DNA from: Bacteroidota bacterium
GTDB lineage: Bacteria > Bacteroidota > Bacteroidia > Chitinophagales > Chitinophagaceae
Length of the DNA: 43,226 bases
Direction of reading: 5' to 3'
Assembly: GCA_029561305.1 (NCBI GenBank)
Contig: JAKQJG010000148.1
Span: 1 to 43,226, forward strand
Of this stretch, positions 18,660 through 26,441 are shown in pieces. The notes beneath the pieces were generated by a model. The model was given only the letters and a program-made list of their open reading frames with translations. It was not told the origin of the DNA and did no database searches. Within the stretch, counting starts at the first letter, position 1; each line of letters opens with the position of its first letter. The position numbers and the translations under genes were made by a program.

Positions 18660-19187
18660 GTGAATACTACAATAAGAAGGGCCACATTAAAAGATGCAGT
18701 TGTTTTGTCAGCGCTCAGCAAAAAAACATTTTACGATACATTCACCGGCACCTGTACAGAGGATGATATGCAGCAATTCCTGCAAGCGTATTTTGATTTG
18801 GACATTGTGAAGAAGGAACTGGCCAATGAAAATGATTTGTACTTTTTTATTGAAGTTGATGGCGTTCCGGCTGGTTATTTAAGATTGATGGAAGACTACA
18901 GCAATTTTCCGCTGATGAAACAATGGAAGGCGCTTGAGTTAAAAAGAATTTACATTGATAAACTTTATCATGGAAAGGGTTTGGCGCAGGTGTTAATGAC
19001 CTTTGCGGAAAATTTTGCAAAAGAGAAAAAGTTTGAGGTATTGTGGCTGGGTGTGTGGGAACATAACAACAGAGCGATAAGGTTTTATGAAAAAATGGGT
19101 TTTAAAGATTCTGGACACACACATGATTTTCCCATCGGTAACACGCCGCAGAGAGATAATTGGCTGTGGAAATTTTTTGAGGGATGA
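18660..19187 (+). CDS. GNAT family N-acetyltransferase
   Basis: 175 residues from a GTG start, 7 bp after the M1 peptidase stop; the protein begins NTTIRRATLKDAVVLSALSK right after the initiator. The GNAT core is clear: strand beta4 with LKRIYIDKLYHGKGLAQVLM (acetyl-CoA pyrophosphate loop HGKGLA), then WLGVWEHNNRAIRFYEKMGF. It is a cytoplasmic enzyme transferring acetyl from acetyl-CoA to an amine; the substrate is unknown. Being last in an operon of two exported peptidases is unusual and may be incidental. Confidence 0.9.
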   Translation: MNTTIRRATLKDAVVLSALSKKTFYDTFTGTCTEDDMQQFLQAYFDLDIVKKELANENDLYFFIEVDGVPAGYLRLMEDYSNFPLMKQWKALELKRIYIDKLYHGKGLAQVLMTFAENFAKEKKFEVLWLGVWEHNNRAIRFYEKMGFKDSGHTHDFPIGNTPQRDNWLWKFFEG

Positions 19188-19192
19188 AGGGG

Positions 19193-19250
19193 CAATGGTG
19201 AATAGTCAATGGTGAATAGTGAATAGTCAATGCTGAAAAATGAATGGTGA
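19193..19250. repeat. Low-complexity intergenic repeat tract (CAATGGTGAATAGT units)
   Basis: CAATGGTGAATAGT at 19193-19206 is repeated with variation through 19250 (GTCAATGGTGAATA, GTGAATAGTCAATG, TGAATGGTGAA). It contains the exact 14-mer also found at 10910-10923. It lies between the convergent GNAT gene and rsmG, where no normal terminator is seen. Confidence 0.65.
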
Positions 19251-19311
19251 AGGGCGCAAGATCATAGCACTTTGAACATCGCTCACAGCTGTTGTTCAAG
19301 GCTGCATCCTG

Positions 19312-19923
19312 CTAAACCACCTGCAGCAAAAACTTCTCTTTAAAAAAATCCTCTTCAAATATTTTTTCAATTTCCCATACCCTTGGTTTGCAGCCGCTTT
19401 CAAAAATCTCATTCGTCAGATCACCGCCTTTTAGACATATAAGGCCGCGGTAATTGGTTCCTCTTTTTAAAACTGGTTTGCTCCATCTCCATAGATCTTT
19501 TAAGGGTGCTACAGCCCTCGATACCACTACGTCAAACTTTTTATCCTTTATATCTTCTGCTCTTGTATGACGTACTGCAATATTATTCAATCCTATGGCA
19601 ACAGCAACTTCATTGATCACTTTTAATTTTTTATTGATACTGTCCACCATTAAAAAATTCACCTTCGGAAAGAATATCGCCAATGGCACACCGGGAAAAC
19701 CGCCGCCACAGCCAAGGTCCATTATTTCGGTACCATCTGCAAATTCAAACTGCGTGGCAATTGCAAGTGAGTGCAGTACATGATGCTCATAAAAATTATC
19801 CATGTCTTTTCTCGAGATCACGTTAATCTTTTCATTCCATTCTGTATACAACTCTTTTAAAGCAGCCAGTTGCCTTGTTTGTTCATCAGAAAAATCAGCA
19901 AAATATTTTTGTACAATTTCCAT
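19312..19923 (-). CDS. rsmG: 16S rRNA (guanine527-N7)-methyltransferase RsmG
   Basis: 203 residues, the usual RsmG (GidB) length. WNEKINVISRKD and YEHHVLHSLAI open the protein. The SAM-binding motif DLGCGGGFPGVPLAI starts near residue 69. DSINKKLKVINEV and VVSRAVAPLKDL are diagnostic for the family. It methylates N7 of G527 in the 530 loop of 16S rRNA in the small subunit. It lies downstream of, and co-directional with, the GT2 gene across a 59-bp gap. Confidence 0.95.
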   Translation of the reverse strand: MEIVQKYFADFSDEQTRQLAALKELYTEWNEKINVISRKDMDNFYEHHVLHSLAIATQFEFADGTEIMDLGCGGGFPGVPLAIFFPKVNFLMVDSINKKLKVINEVAVAIGLNNIAVRHTRAEDIKDKKFDVVVSRAVAPLKDLWRWSKPVLKRGTNYRGLICLKGGDLTNEIFESGCKPRVWEIEKIFEEDFFKEKFLLQVV

Positions 19924-19982
19924 ATTTCTTGTTTAACAGAGGCGTTCATTAATAGTTGCTTATTGCCTGTTGCTTCCTTGCC

Positions 19983-21116
19983 CTACTTCCACTGATCTCT
20001 TGGTTTCTTAATAACTGCCATAGAAAATAGTAAATAATAAAAAAACATCCAGATGTCAAAAAATATAAACGAGACAAACAAGTCTTTTTCATCTAATTTT
20101 TTCGTGACAGCATACAACACGGCTGCCTGTAAAATAAAGCGGATGGCAAAAACGACCAGGGCCCATTGCCAGTTAAAAAATACGAGCGCTGCAATAAAAG
20201 CCGGATAGTACAGAAAATGTGTGAACGAGTATAAGCCAAGCAAGAACTTGTGTTTTGCCTTATAGTATTTGCCAGTGCTGTTGTGCCTTGTTTTTTGCCT
20301 AAACCACTGGCCCCATGTTTTGGCAGGTTCACTCTTTGTAAAAGTGTCCTTATCAATATTTATAGCCGTGTTTTTGCTGGTAGCAGCCATATTAATAAAC
20401 AGGTCATCATCACCACTGGGTATGCGGTTATGGGCAGAAAAGCCTTTGTGACGGTAAAAGATGGTTTTTTTATAGCTCAAATTTCGTCCCACGCCCATAT
20501 AGGTAAGCCCGGCCAATGCATAACTCAAATATTGCATGGCCGTATGTACGGTTTCCCAACGGATCAGTTTGTTAAGTAAGCCTGGTTTTTTATAATAGGC
20601 ACCGTAGCCCAATACAATTTCCGTGTCATCGGTGTAAGTGGCCTGCATTTTATCAATCCAGTGTTCACTTGCCGGCATACAATCTGCATCGGTCAGCAAC
20701 ACAATTTCGTATTTAGCTGTTTTAATGCCTACACTCAATGGAAATTTTTTGCCGGGTATTAATTTGGCTTCCTGCTTTAGCTCAATAATATTCAGCTGCT
20801 TAAATTTCTTTTGAAATTCTTCCAGCAGGTATTTGCTGTCGTCGAAGGAATTATCATCTACCACAATCACTTCGTGGGTAGTTCTGTATTCCTGCACAAG
20901 GGCACCGGGAAGATTTTTAGCCAGGTTAGCAGCTTCATCCCTTGCACAAATAATAACAGAAACCGGGTGTGTTTGCGAAACCGGCTTTTGCTGTACTTTA
21001 TAAATAGCCAGCCGTATAAAAAAGAAAAGGTAGTAAAAAACCTGTATGAGTGTGATAATGCTGAATACTATAAATAAAATGCCTTGCCAGTGCTGCAGTA
21101 GTTTTACCAGGTCCAT
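19983..21116 (-). CDS. Glycosyltransferase family 2, membrane-anchored
   Basis: 377 residues. One N-terminal membrane segment (ILFIVFSIITLIQVFYYLFF) is followed by a GT-A domain. Visible motifs are SVIICARDEAANL, the VIVVDDNSFDD donor loop, LLTDADCMPAS (DxD-type metal site), GDDDLFI (acceptor-side acid) and RQKTRH (QxxRW-like). Two or three C-terminal membrane helices follow. The topology fits processive or lipid-linked sugar transfer at the inner membrane. The product is unknown. A TAnnTTTG-type box lies just upstream, divergent from the tgt promoter. Confidence 0.9.
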   Translation of the reverse strand: MDLVKLLQHWQGILFIVFSIITLIQVFYYLFFFIRLAIYKVQQKPVSQTHPVSVIICARDEAANLAKNLPGALVQEYRTTHEVIVVDDNSFDDSKYLLEEFQKKFKQLNIIELKQEAKLIPGKKFPLSVGIKTAKYEIVLLTDADCMPASEHWIDKMQATYTDDTEIVLGYGAYYKKPGLLNKLIRWETVHTAMQYLSYALAGLTYMGVGRNLSYKKTIFYRHKGFSAHNRIPSGDDDLFINMAATSKNTAINIDKDTFTKSEPAKTWGQWFRQKTRHNSTGKYYKAKHKFLLGLYSFTHFLYYPAFIAALVFFNWQWALVVFAIRFILQAAVLYAVTKKLDEKDLFVSFIFFDIWMFFYYLLFSMAVIKKPRDQWK

Positions 21117-21121
21117 AGCTG

Positions 21122-21129
21122 CAAAAATA
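21122..21129 (-). promoter_or_regulatory. Candidate -7 promoter box of the GT2 gene
   Basis: On the minus strand it reads TATTTTTG. It ends 6 bases before the ATG at 21116, so the message would start at or next to the start codon. It is divergent from the tgt box at 21208. Confidence 0.45.
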
Positions 21130-21207
21130 CAGGATTGAAAAAAGCAAATTGAAATTTACTGCTATATCTTCTTAACAGTCTTCCCTGAACCATTGTGCAT
21201 TTTGAAA

Positions 21208-21215
21208 TATATTTG
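21208..21215 (+). promoter_or_regulatory. Candidate -7 promoter box of tgt
   Basis: TATATTTG matches TAnnTTTG and lies 32 bases before the tgt ATG. The -33 position carries CTG (21185-21187, 20-base spacing) rather than TTG. Confidence 0.5.
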
Positions 21216-21247
21216 CAGCCGGGTGCGATTTCGTCCCGGATTTTTTT

Positions 21248-22387
21248 ATGGCAGCACTTGAATTTACTTTAGAAGCCGGGGATACCGCAACGAAAGCAAG
21301 AACCGGTACAATAAAAACCGATCACGGCGAAATACAAACTCCCATATTTATGCCCGTAGGTACTGTGGGCAGCGTAAAGGCGGTATCAAAACAACAGTTG
21401 CTGAGTGATGTAAAGGCACAGATCATTTTAGGCAATACCTATCATTTGTATTTACGGCCTGGCCTTGAAACACTGGAAGCTGCCGGTGGTTTACACCAGT
21501 TCAATGGCTGGCCAAAACCAATATTGACCGATAGTGGCGGCTACCAGGTTTTTTCGCTGGCTAATAACCGGAAGATAAATGAAGAAGGCGTCATTTTTCA
21601 ATCGCATATAGACGGCAGCAAGCATTTATTTACCCCCGAAAAAGTGATGGATATACAACGGATTATTGGGGGCGATATCATTATGGCTTTTGACGAATGC
21701 CCTCCCCATCCAAGTGATTACACCTATGCAAAGAACAGCATGGAGTTAACACACCGGTGGCTTGACCGTTGTTTTAAAAGATTTAATGATACGCCTGACA
21801 AGTACGGTTATACGCAAAACCTGTTCCCCATTGTTCAAGGCAGCACTTATAAGGATCTCCGTACGGCATCGGCAGAATATATTGCCTCGAAAAATGCAAC
21901 GGGCAATGCCATCGGAGGATTAAGTGTGGGCGAACCAACGGAACAGCTATACGAGTTTACGGAATGGTGCTGCGACATCCTGCCATCAAACAAACCCCGG
22001 TACCTGATGGGGGTTGGTACGCCCTGGAATATACTGGAGTGTATTGCGCTGGGGGTGGATATGTTTGATTGTGTGATGCCAACCCGTAATGGCCGAAACG
22101 CCATGCTGTTTACTTCAAATGGGGTAATTAATATCGACAATAAAAAATGGGAGAGGGATTTTAGCCCGATTGATGATGGCATTGATGGGGAGATCAGTAA
22201 TTATTACAGCAAAGCTTACCTGCGTCATTTAATAAAGGCAAAGGAGATGCTGGGCCTTACCATTGCCAGTGTACACAACCTTGCCTTTTATTTGTGGCTT
22301 GTACGGGAGGCAAGAAAGCATATACAGGCGGGTGATTTTTTAACCTGGAAAAATGATATGATGCCCAGGATACAGCAGCGCCTGTAA
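21248..22387 (+). CDS. tgt: tRNA-guanine(34) transglycosylase (queuosine synthesis)
   Basis: 379 residues, the usual length for bacterial Tgt. It exchanges guanine 34 of GUN-anticodon tRNAs for preQ1. The general acid/base D95 is in ILTDSGGYQVFSL, and the nucleophile D274 in MFDCVMPTRNGRNA. GNTYHLYLRPG and GGLSVGEP bind substrate. The CxCxxC part of the structural zinc site is missing: the segment reads DDGIDGEISNYYSKAYLRHL (309-328), with Ile312, Gly314 and Ser317 where cysteines are expected. The fourth ligand, H343 in SVHNL, is kept. Start chosen at the ATG after the TATATTTG box. Confidence 0.96.
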   Translation: MAALEFTLEAGDTATKARTGTIKTDHGEIQTPIFMPVGTVGSVKAVSKQQLLSDVKAQIILGNTYHLYLRPGLETLEAAGGLHQFNGWPKPILTDSGGYQVFSLANNRKINEEGVIFQSHIDGSKHLFTPEKVMDIQRIIGGDIIMAFDECPPHPSDYTYAKNSMELTHRWLDRCFKRFNDTPDKYGYTQNLFPIVQGSTYKDLRTASAEYIASKNATGNAIGGLSVGEPTEQLYEFTEWCCDILPSNKPRYLMGVGTPWNILECIALGVDMFDCVMPTRNGRNAMLFTSNGVINIDNKKWERDFSPIDDGIDGEISNYYSKAYLRHLIKAKEMLGLTIASVHNLAFYLWLVREARKHIQAGDFLTWKNDMMPRIQQRL

Positions 22388-22544
22388 TGCAGTTTGTCCC
22401 CAATCAAAATAACAACCCCTTTTTTTCGTTTTGTAAAATCAATGTAAAGGATTTGTCATCAGGCTATAATGGTTGAACTGGCACAATAATTGAAAAATCC
22501 GGGAATTGATATTTATTTTATCTTTAAAACCAAATCAGGATACC

Positions 22545-23249
22545 ATGATAAAAAGAATTTACTTATTTCTCTTTACGATACTCCCCTTTGCCGGCTTTGC
22601 ACAGCAGCCACCGGCAGATTTGAATTTACCAAAAGATGCACAGGTAGATGTCAGCATTGCTGATGCCAAATCGGGCCGTATACTGAACAACGAGATCGTG
22701 GTGTTCAGAAGCATGCTGAATGGCCGGGAGTACCAGGGGCTGTCAGATTCAATGGGAAAATTCACATTGCGGCTTCCAACAGGTGCTAAGTATGAGATAT
22801 TCATTTTAGGGTTTAACGACAGCACCAGCTATAATTTTCTTGATATAAAAGCATTGCAGGGTAACCAGTATTACAAAAAGCCTTTTATAGTTGATATACA
22901 ATTTGAAGCTCCCAAGGCCTTTGTACTGGATAACTGCACATTTGAAACAGGCAAGGCCGAGTTGAAACCGGAAGCATACACTGTGCTTGATGAACTGGTG
23001 GAATACCTGAAAAGGAAAGATGATGAAAGGATTGAAGTAGGTGGACATACAGATGATGTAGGTAAGGCTGAAGCCAACATGATACTATCTCAAAACAGGG
23101 CCAATACAGTGAGGGCATATCTTTTGATGAAAGGAATAGCCGCAGAGAGAGTTACCGCACAGGGTTACGGTCTTACGCAGCCTGTTGCTGAAAACGATAC
23201 TGCAGAAGGAAGGGCATTGAACAGGAGAACAGAAGTGAAGATATTGTAG
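22545..23249 (+). CDS. OmpA family peptidoglycan-binding outer-membrane protein
   Basis: 234 residues. The ATG at 22545 gives a good signal peptide (KRIYLFLFTILPFAGFAQ); an upstream TTG at 22506 would spoil it. The N-terminal half is a carboxypeptidase-regulatory or SRPBCC-like beta segment. The C-terminal half is a complete OmpA domain: VGGHTDDVGKAEAN, LSQNRANTVRAYL and GYGLTQPVAEN, ending GRALNRRTEVKIL. By family knowledge it binds the diaminopimelate stem of peptidoglycan and ties the outer membrane to the wall. TATCTTTA upstream is one base off the -7 consensus. A strong terminator follows. Confidence 0.92.
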   Translation: MIKRIYLFLFTILPFAGFAQQPPADLNLPKDAQVDVSIADAKSGRILNNEIVVFRSMLNGREYQGLSDSMGKFTLRLPTGAKYEIFILGFNDSTSYNFLDIKALQGNQYYKKPFIVDIQFEAPKAFVLDNCTFETGKAELKPEAYTVLDELVEYLKRKDDERIEVGGHTDDVGKAEANMILSQNRANTVRAYLLMKGIAAERVTAQGYGLTQPVAENDTAEGRALNRRTEVKIL

Positions 23250-23270
23250 GACATAATTTATAGAATCAAG

Positions 23271-23295
23271 CCCCCGGTAAAACGGGGGTTTTTTA
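23271..23295 (+). terminator. Rho-independent terminator of the OmpA-like gene
   Basis: CCCCCG / CGGGGG stem with a 7-base loop and a run of six T, 21 bases after the stop codon. Confidence 0.9.
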
Positions 23296-23326
23296 ATTTT
23301 CACGTTTTCCTTTTTCCTTTTCAGTT

Positions 23327-23334
23327 AGCTTTGC
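23327..23334 (+). promoter_or_regulatory. Candidate -7 promoter box of the LptF/LptG-like gene
   Basis: TAGCTTTG is an exact TAnnTTTG match between the upstream terminator and the ATG at 23344, leaving only 9 bases between box and start codon. Confidence 0.5.
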
Positions 23335-23343
23335 AGCCATTGC

Positions 23344-24432
23344 ATGAAGAAAATAGACCGCTACATACTAAAGAAGTTTTTAAGTACTTTCTTTTTCTGC
23401 ATCCTGTTACTTACAGTGATCGTAGTGGTGATAGACATCAGTGAGAAAACGGACGATTTTGTAAATTCCAAGTTATCAGCCTGGCGCATTTTTACGGATT
23501 ATTATGCTGCATTCATCCCAAGGATAGATGCAATGCTTTTTCCGCTGTTTACTTTTATCGCCGTGATATTTTTTACTTCTAAAATGGCAGAAAGAACAGA
23601 AGTGGTGGCCATACTCAGCAGTGGTGTGAGCATACGCCGGTTTTTACGGGCATACTGGGTGGGTTCTGTTTTACTGGCATTGATACTTTGGGTAACTTAC
23701 CATACTGTACTGCCAACGGCCAATGCAAAATGGAGCAGCTTTGAATCAAAATATGTGGCCGGCAACCTTGATTATACCAAAAGTTACACGGGCCGCAATT
23801 TTTACTTCAGGCTTGATTCGCATTCGTATGCTGGTCTGCGTTACTTTGATACCGTAAGCCGCACGGGCAGTGGTTTTTTTGTTCAGAAGATTTTAAATAA
23901 CCGGCTGGTATATAATCTGCGCAGTGATAATATTAGCTGGGATACCACGTCAAAAAAATGGAAACTTACCGGGGTAACAGAAAGGAATTTTGATGGGGAC
24001 AAAGAGATGATCAAACGCAGTACTTCGCTGTTGATGCAATACAACTTTAGACCAAGAGATCTGCGCCGCGATGACTTTTTAAAAGACAGGATGGGTACTA
24101 AAGAACTGGATGAATATATTGCCATTCAGCAGTTGCGGGGCGCAGAAAGCCTCAGCGAGTTAATGGTAGAACGTTACAATAGAGATGCCATTCCTGCTTC
24201 TATTATAATTCTAACAATAATAGGAGCCGTACTCTCTTCAAAAAAAGTCAGGGGCGGCAGTGGGTTTCACCTGGCGGTGGGTGTGATATTAAGCGTGATA
24301 TATGTTTTGTTCAGCAGGTTGTCTGTTGTATTTGCCACTAAGGGCAATTTCCCGCCTTTGCTGGCAGCATGGGTGCCCAATATTGCATTTGGTTTGCTGG
24401 CATATTATTTTTACAGGCGGGCTGCCCGGTAA
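23344..24432 (+). CDS. LptF/LptG family permease (LPS export)
   Basis: 362 residues of the YjgP/YjgQ family. An N-terminal helix pair (KKIDRYILKKFLSTFFFCILL, split by its basic start) is followed by FPLFTFIAVIFFTSKMAERTEVVAILSSGVS, a typical LptF/G signature shown here in part. A large periplasmic beta-jellyroll segment (~110-270) follows, then three or four C-terminal membrane helices. In the Lpt machine two such permeases with LptB ATPase pull LPS from the inner membrane toward the LptA bridge. The sequence alone does not tell LptF from LptG. Only one permease gene is in the window. Confidence 0.9.
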   Translation: MKKIDRYILKKFLSTFFFCILLLTVIVVVIDISEKTDDFVNSKLSAWRIFTDYYAAFIPRIDAMLFPLFTFIAVIFFTSKMAERTEVVAILSSGVSIRRFLRAYWVGSVLLALILWVTYHTVLPTANAKWSSFESKYVAGNLDYTKSYTGRNFYFRLDSHSYAGLRYFDTVSRTGSGFFVQKILNNRLVYNLRSDNISWDTTSKKWKLTGVTERNFDGDKEMIKRSTSLLMQYNFRPRDLRRDDFLKDRMGTKELDEYIAIQQLRGAESLSELMVERYNRDAIPASIIILTIIGAVLSSKKVRGGSGFHLAVGVILSVIYVLFSRLSVVFATKGNFPPLLAAWVPNIAFGLLAYYFYRRAAR

Positions 24433-24508
24433 AAATCATTTTTTAGTGATGCCGAATGTTAGGTGCAAATAAACATAAAGTTCCAGTAAAATAATTTTTA
24501 CTTTAAGC

Positions 24509-25606
24509 ATGAGGATATCCTGTTTACTCCTGTTGATGTTCCATTTTTTTTTCGTGCAGGCCCAGCCTCATGAAATTTCTCCCGGGGATTTAAAAGATTT
24601 CCCCGCTGATATTTCCATCTATTCTCCTTTGCCTCCCGGATGCAAACTCCCCGTTTCATCAATCCATATTATAGACAGCAGGGCTGATACAAGTAAGATT
24701 GGTTTTATAAAAAAAAATCTTGATAGCCGTGGCAATAAACTGTATAAAAAAATTGTAGTAGAAGGAGGGCTTGCTAATGGAATGGAAACTATGCTCAACA
24801 GGCATTACGCTTCTTGTTTTTCAAACGACAGCATAAAGTTGTTGATTGTGATAAAACGTTTTTGGGCCGATCCTAATCCAAACCGGCAGGCGCAAAGGCA
24901 GGGTAGCATCAACAGGGAGTCTGTATTTGATATGTACCTGAAACTGGAATTTTTCCTGGAGAAAGATAAACTGTTTTATCCTGTTAAAAGAGCAGATACT
25001 TTGTTTCAAACAGGAGAAGACGAATTTATTCCGGGTTGTGCCGATAGAAAGATGAGGGAATGCCAGATATACGGATACGCCATTTCAAAAATTGTTGAAG
25101 GAATCGATTTTCATTATTATGCCCGCCGTTTAGATAAGCTAAAAAATAAAATAACAAAAGATGCATTGGATAGTTTCAACAGGAAGTATAATGAATACCC
25201 GGTTGTAAAAGCAAGTATTCTTAATAAAGGTGTTTATGTAACTTTTGATGAGTTTAGAAATAACCGGCCTTCTATTTCAAATTACCGTATGGAGAAGCAT
25301 CAAAAAAATAATAGGAGTATGGTGGTACTCTATAGTACTGATATGACCGAATCAGAACGGATACCGAAGTTTTGGGGTTATTGTGATGGCGCAAGGGTTT
25401 ATTGTGGCTTTATTCAGCATCCATTATTCAGGGCAGGCAATACTTTTGAATTTTTTATTGATAAGACCGCCTACGATCCGATTTATGTACCGGTACCTGT
25501 ACCAACGGCAGGATTACCATTTGGATTTTTAGATGTTTCGATAGACGCTATGGCAGAATCATTGGAGCCTTTTCAAATAGACATGGAGACCGGCAAGATC
25601 TTTTAA
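24509..25606 (+). CDS. Hypothetical secreted protein (365 aa)
   Basis: I do not recognise this protein. It has a signal peptide (RISCLLLLMFHFFFVQAQ, residues 2-19). The mature part is mixed alpha/beta, rich in Lys, Arg and aromatic residues, with several cysteines (for example PPGCKLP, IPGCADRKMRECQ, GYCDGARVYCG). No membrane segment, lipobox or known catalytic motif is seen. SSIHIIDSRADTSKIGFI near residue 50 resembles the start of periplasmic lipoprotein-like domains of unknown function in Bacteroidota. Its stop overlaps the convergent proC stop by 4 bp. Codon use resembles its neighbours. Confidence 0.75.
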   Translation: MRISCLLLLMFHFFFVQAQPHEISPGDLKDFPADISIYSPLPPGCKLPVSSIHIIDSRADTSKIGFIKKNLDSRGNKLYKKIVVEGGLANGMETMLNRHYASCFSNDSIKLLIVIKRFWADPNPNRQAQRQGSINRESVFDMYLKLEFFLEKDKLFYPVKRADTLFQTGEDEFIPGCADRKMRECQIYGYAISKIVEGIDFHYYARRLDKLKNKITKDALDSFNRKYNEYPVVKASILNKGVYVTFDEFRNNRPSISNYRMEKHQKNNRSMVVLYSTDMTESERIPKFWGYCDGARVYCGFIQHPLFRAGNTFEFFIDKTAYDPIYVPVPVPTAGLPFGFLDVSIDAMAESLEPFQIDMETGKIF

Positions 25607-26397
25607 CCTTTTACAATTTTATTATAGCTGGTGGCAATACCCTTAATAAGCGAAGAACTAAACCCCTGGTGTTCCATTTCATTCAGTCCTGCAATTGTAC
25701 ACCCCTTCGGAGTGGTTACCTTATCAATTTCCTGTTCGGGGTGCGTACCTTTTTGAAGTAATAGCTCTGCAGCACCTTTTACTGTTTGTGCAGCAATCAG
25801 CGTGGCTGTTACAGCATCAAAACCAATTTCAATACCACCCTGTATATTGGCACGGATATAACGCATGGCATATGCAGTGCCGCATGCTCCGAGTACGGTG
25901 GCAGCATCCATTAATTTTTCATCTATTACAGCTACTTTACCAAGTGTTTCAAATAATCCTTGCACAAAATTTACCTGGTCAGCCGTGGCATTGCTAAAAC
26001 TTAAGCAGGTCATGCTTTCCTGTATCGCAATAGCGGTGTTGGGCATGGCACGGCAAACAGGAATTTTCTTTTTGATCGTATCTGCGATATCGTTAATGAG
26101 TACCCCGGTAACAACAGAAACGAGGATATGACTGGCAGTCAGGTCTTTTTTTACATTGTTCAGCACGTCTGCCACCTGGAAGGGTTTGATGGCAAGGATC
26201 ACCAGCTCGCTGCTTTTAATAGCTGCATTGTTATCACTGGTAACCTGCACACCTTTTTTTGCAAGCGCCTGCAACGTACTGGTATTTCTTTTGGTAACAG
26301 TAATATCAGCCGGCTTGCTGAATTTGCTTTTTATCAGTCCTTCTGCTATGGCAGTGCCAAGGTTGCCTCCGCCGATGATGGCTATTTTTTTTGACAT
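25603..26397 (-). CDS. proC: Pyrroline-5-carboxylate reductase
   Basis: 264 residues. The N-terminal Rossmann motif IAIIGGGNLGTAIAEGL binds NAD(P)H. Further marks are VILAIKPFQV, CRAMPNTAIAIQ and the C-terminal dimer domain (LGACGTAYAMRYI, then TPKGCTIAGLNEME). It reduces 1-pyrroline-5-carboxylate to proline, the last step of proline synthesis, in the cytoplasm. It is downstream of the toxin-antitoxin pair on the same strand and convergent with the secreted protein at 24509, sharing 4 bp. Confidence 0.95.
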   Translation of the reverse strand: MSKKIAIIGGGNLGTAIAEGLIKSKFSKPADITVTKRNTSTLQALAKKGVQVTSDNNAAIKSSELVILAIKPFQVADVLNNVKKDLTASHILVSVVTGVLINDIADTIKKKIPVCRAMPNTAIAIQESMTCLSFSNATADQVNFVQGLFETLGKVAVIDEKLMDAATVLGACGTAYAMRYIRANIQGGIEIGFDAVTATLIAAQTVKGAAELLLQKGTHPEQEIDKVTTPKGCTIAGLNEMEHQGFSSSLIKGIATSYNKIVKG

Positions 26398-26441
26398 AAG
26401 TCCGTTATGTATTTAATCGTTTGATTCTTCTTTAGCCTGTT

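Noticed and set aside
19193..19250. Possible CRISPR-like direct repeats
   Set aside because: Units are short, degenerate and contiguous with no spacers and no cas genes.
19268..19302. TTTGAAC...GTTCAAG inverted repeat
   Set aside because: Only about 7 bp with a long loop; not a convincing terminator.
22519..22526. TATCTTTA as promoter of the OmpA-like gene
   Set aside because: Last base differs from TAnnTTTG and no TTG lies at the right spacing; mentioned only as a near match.
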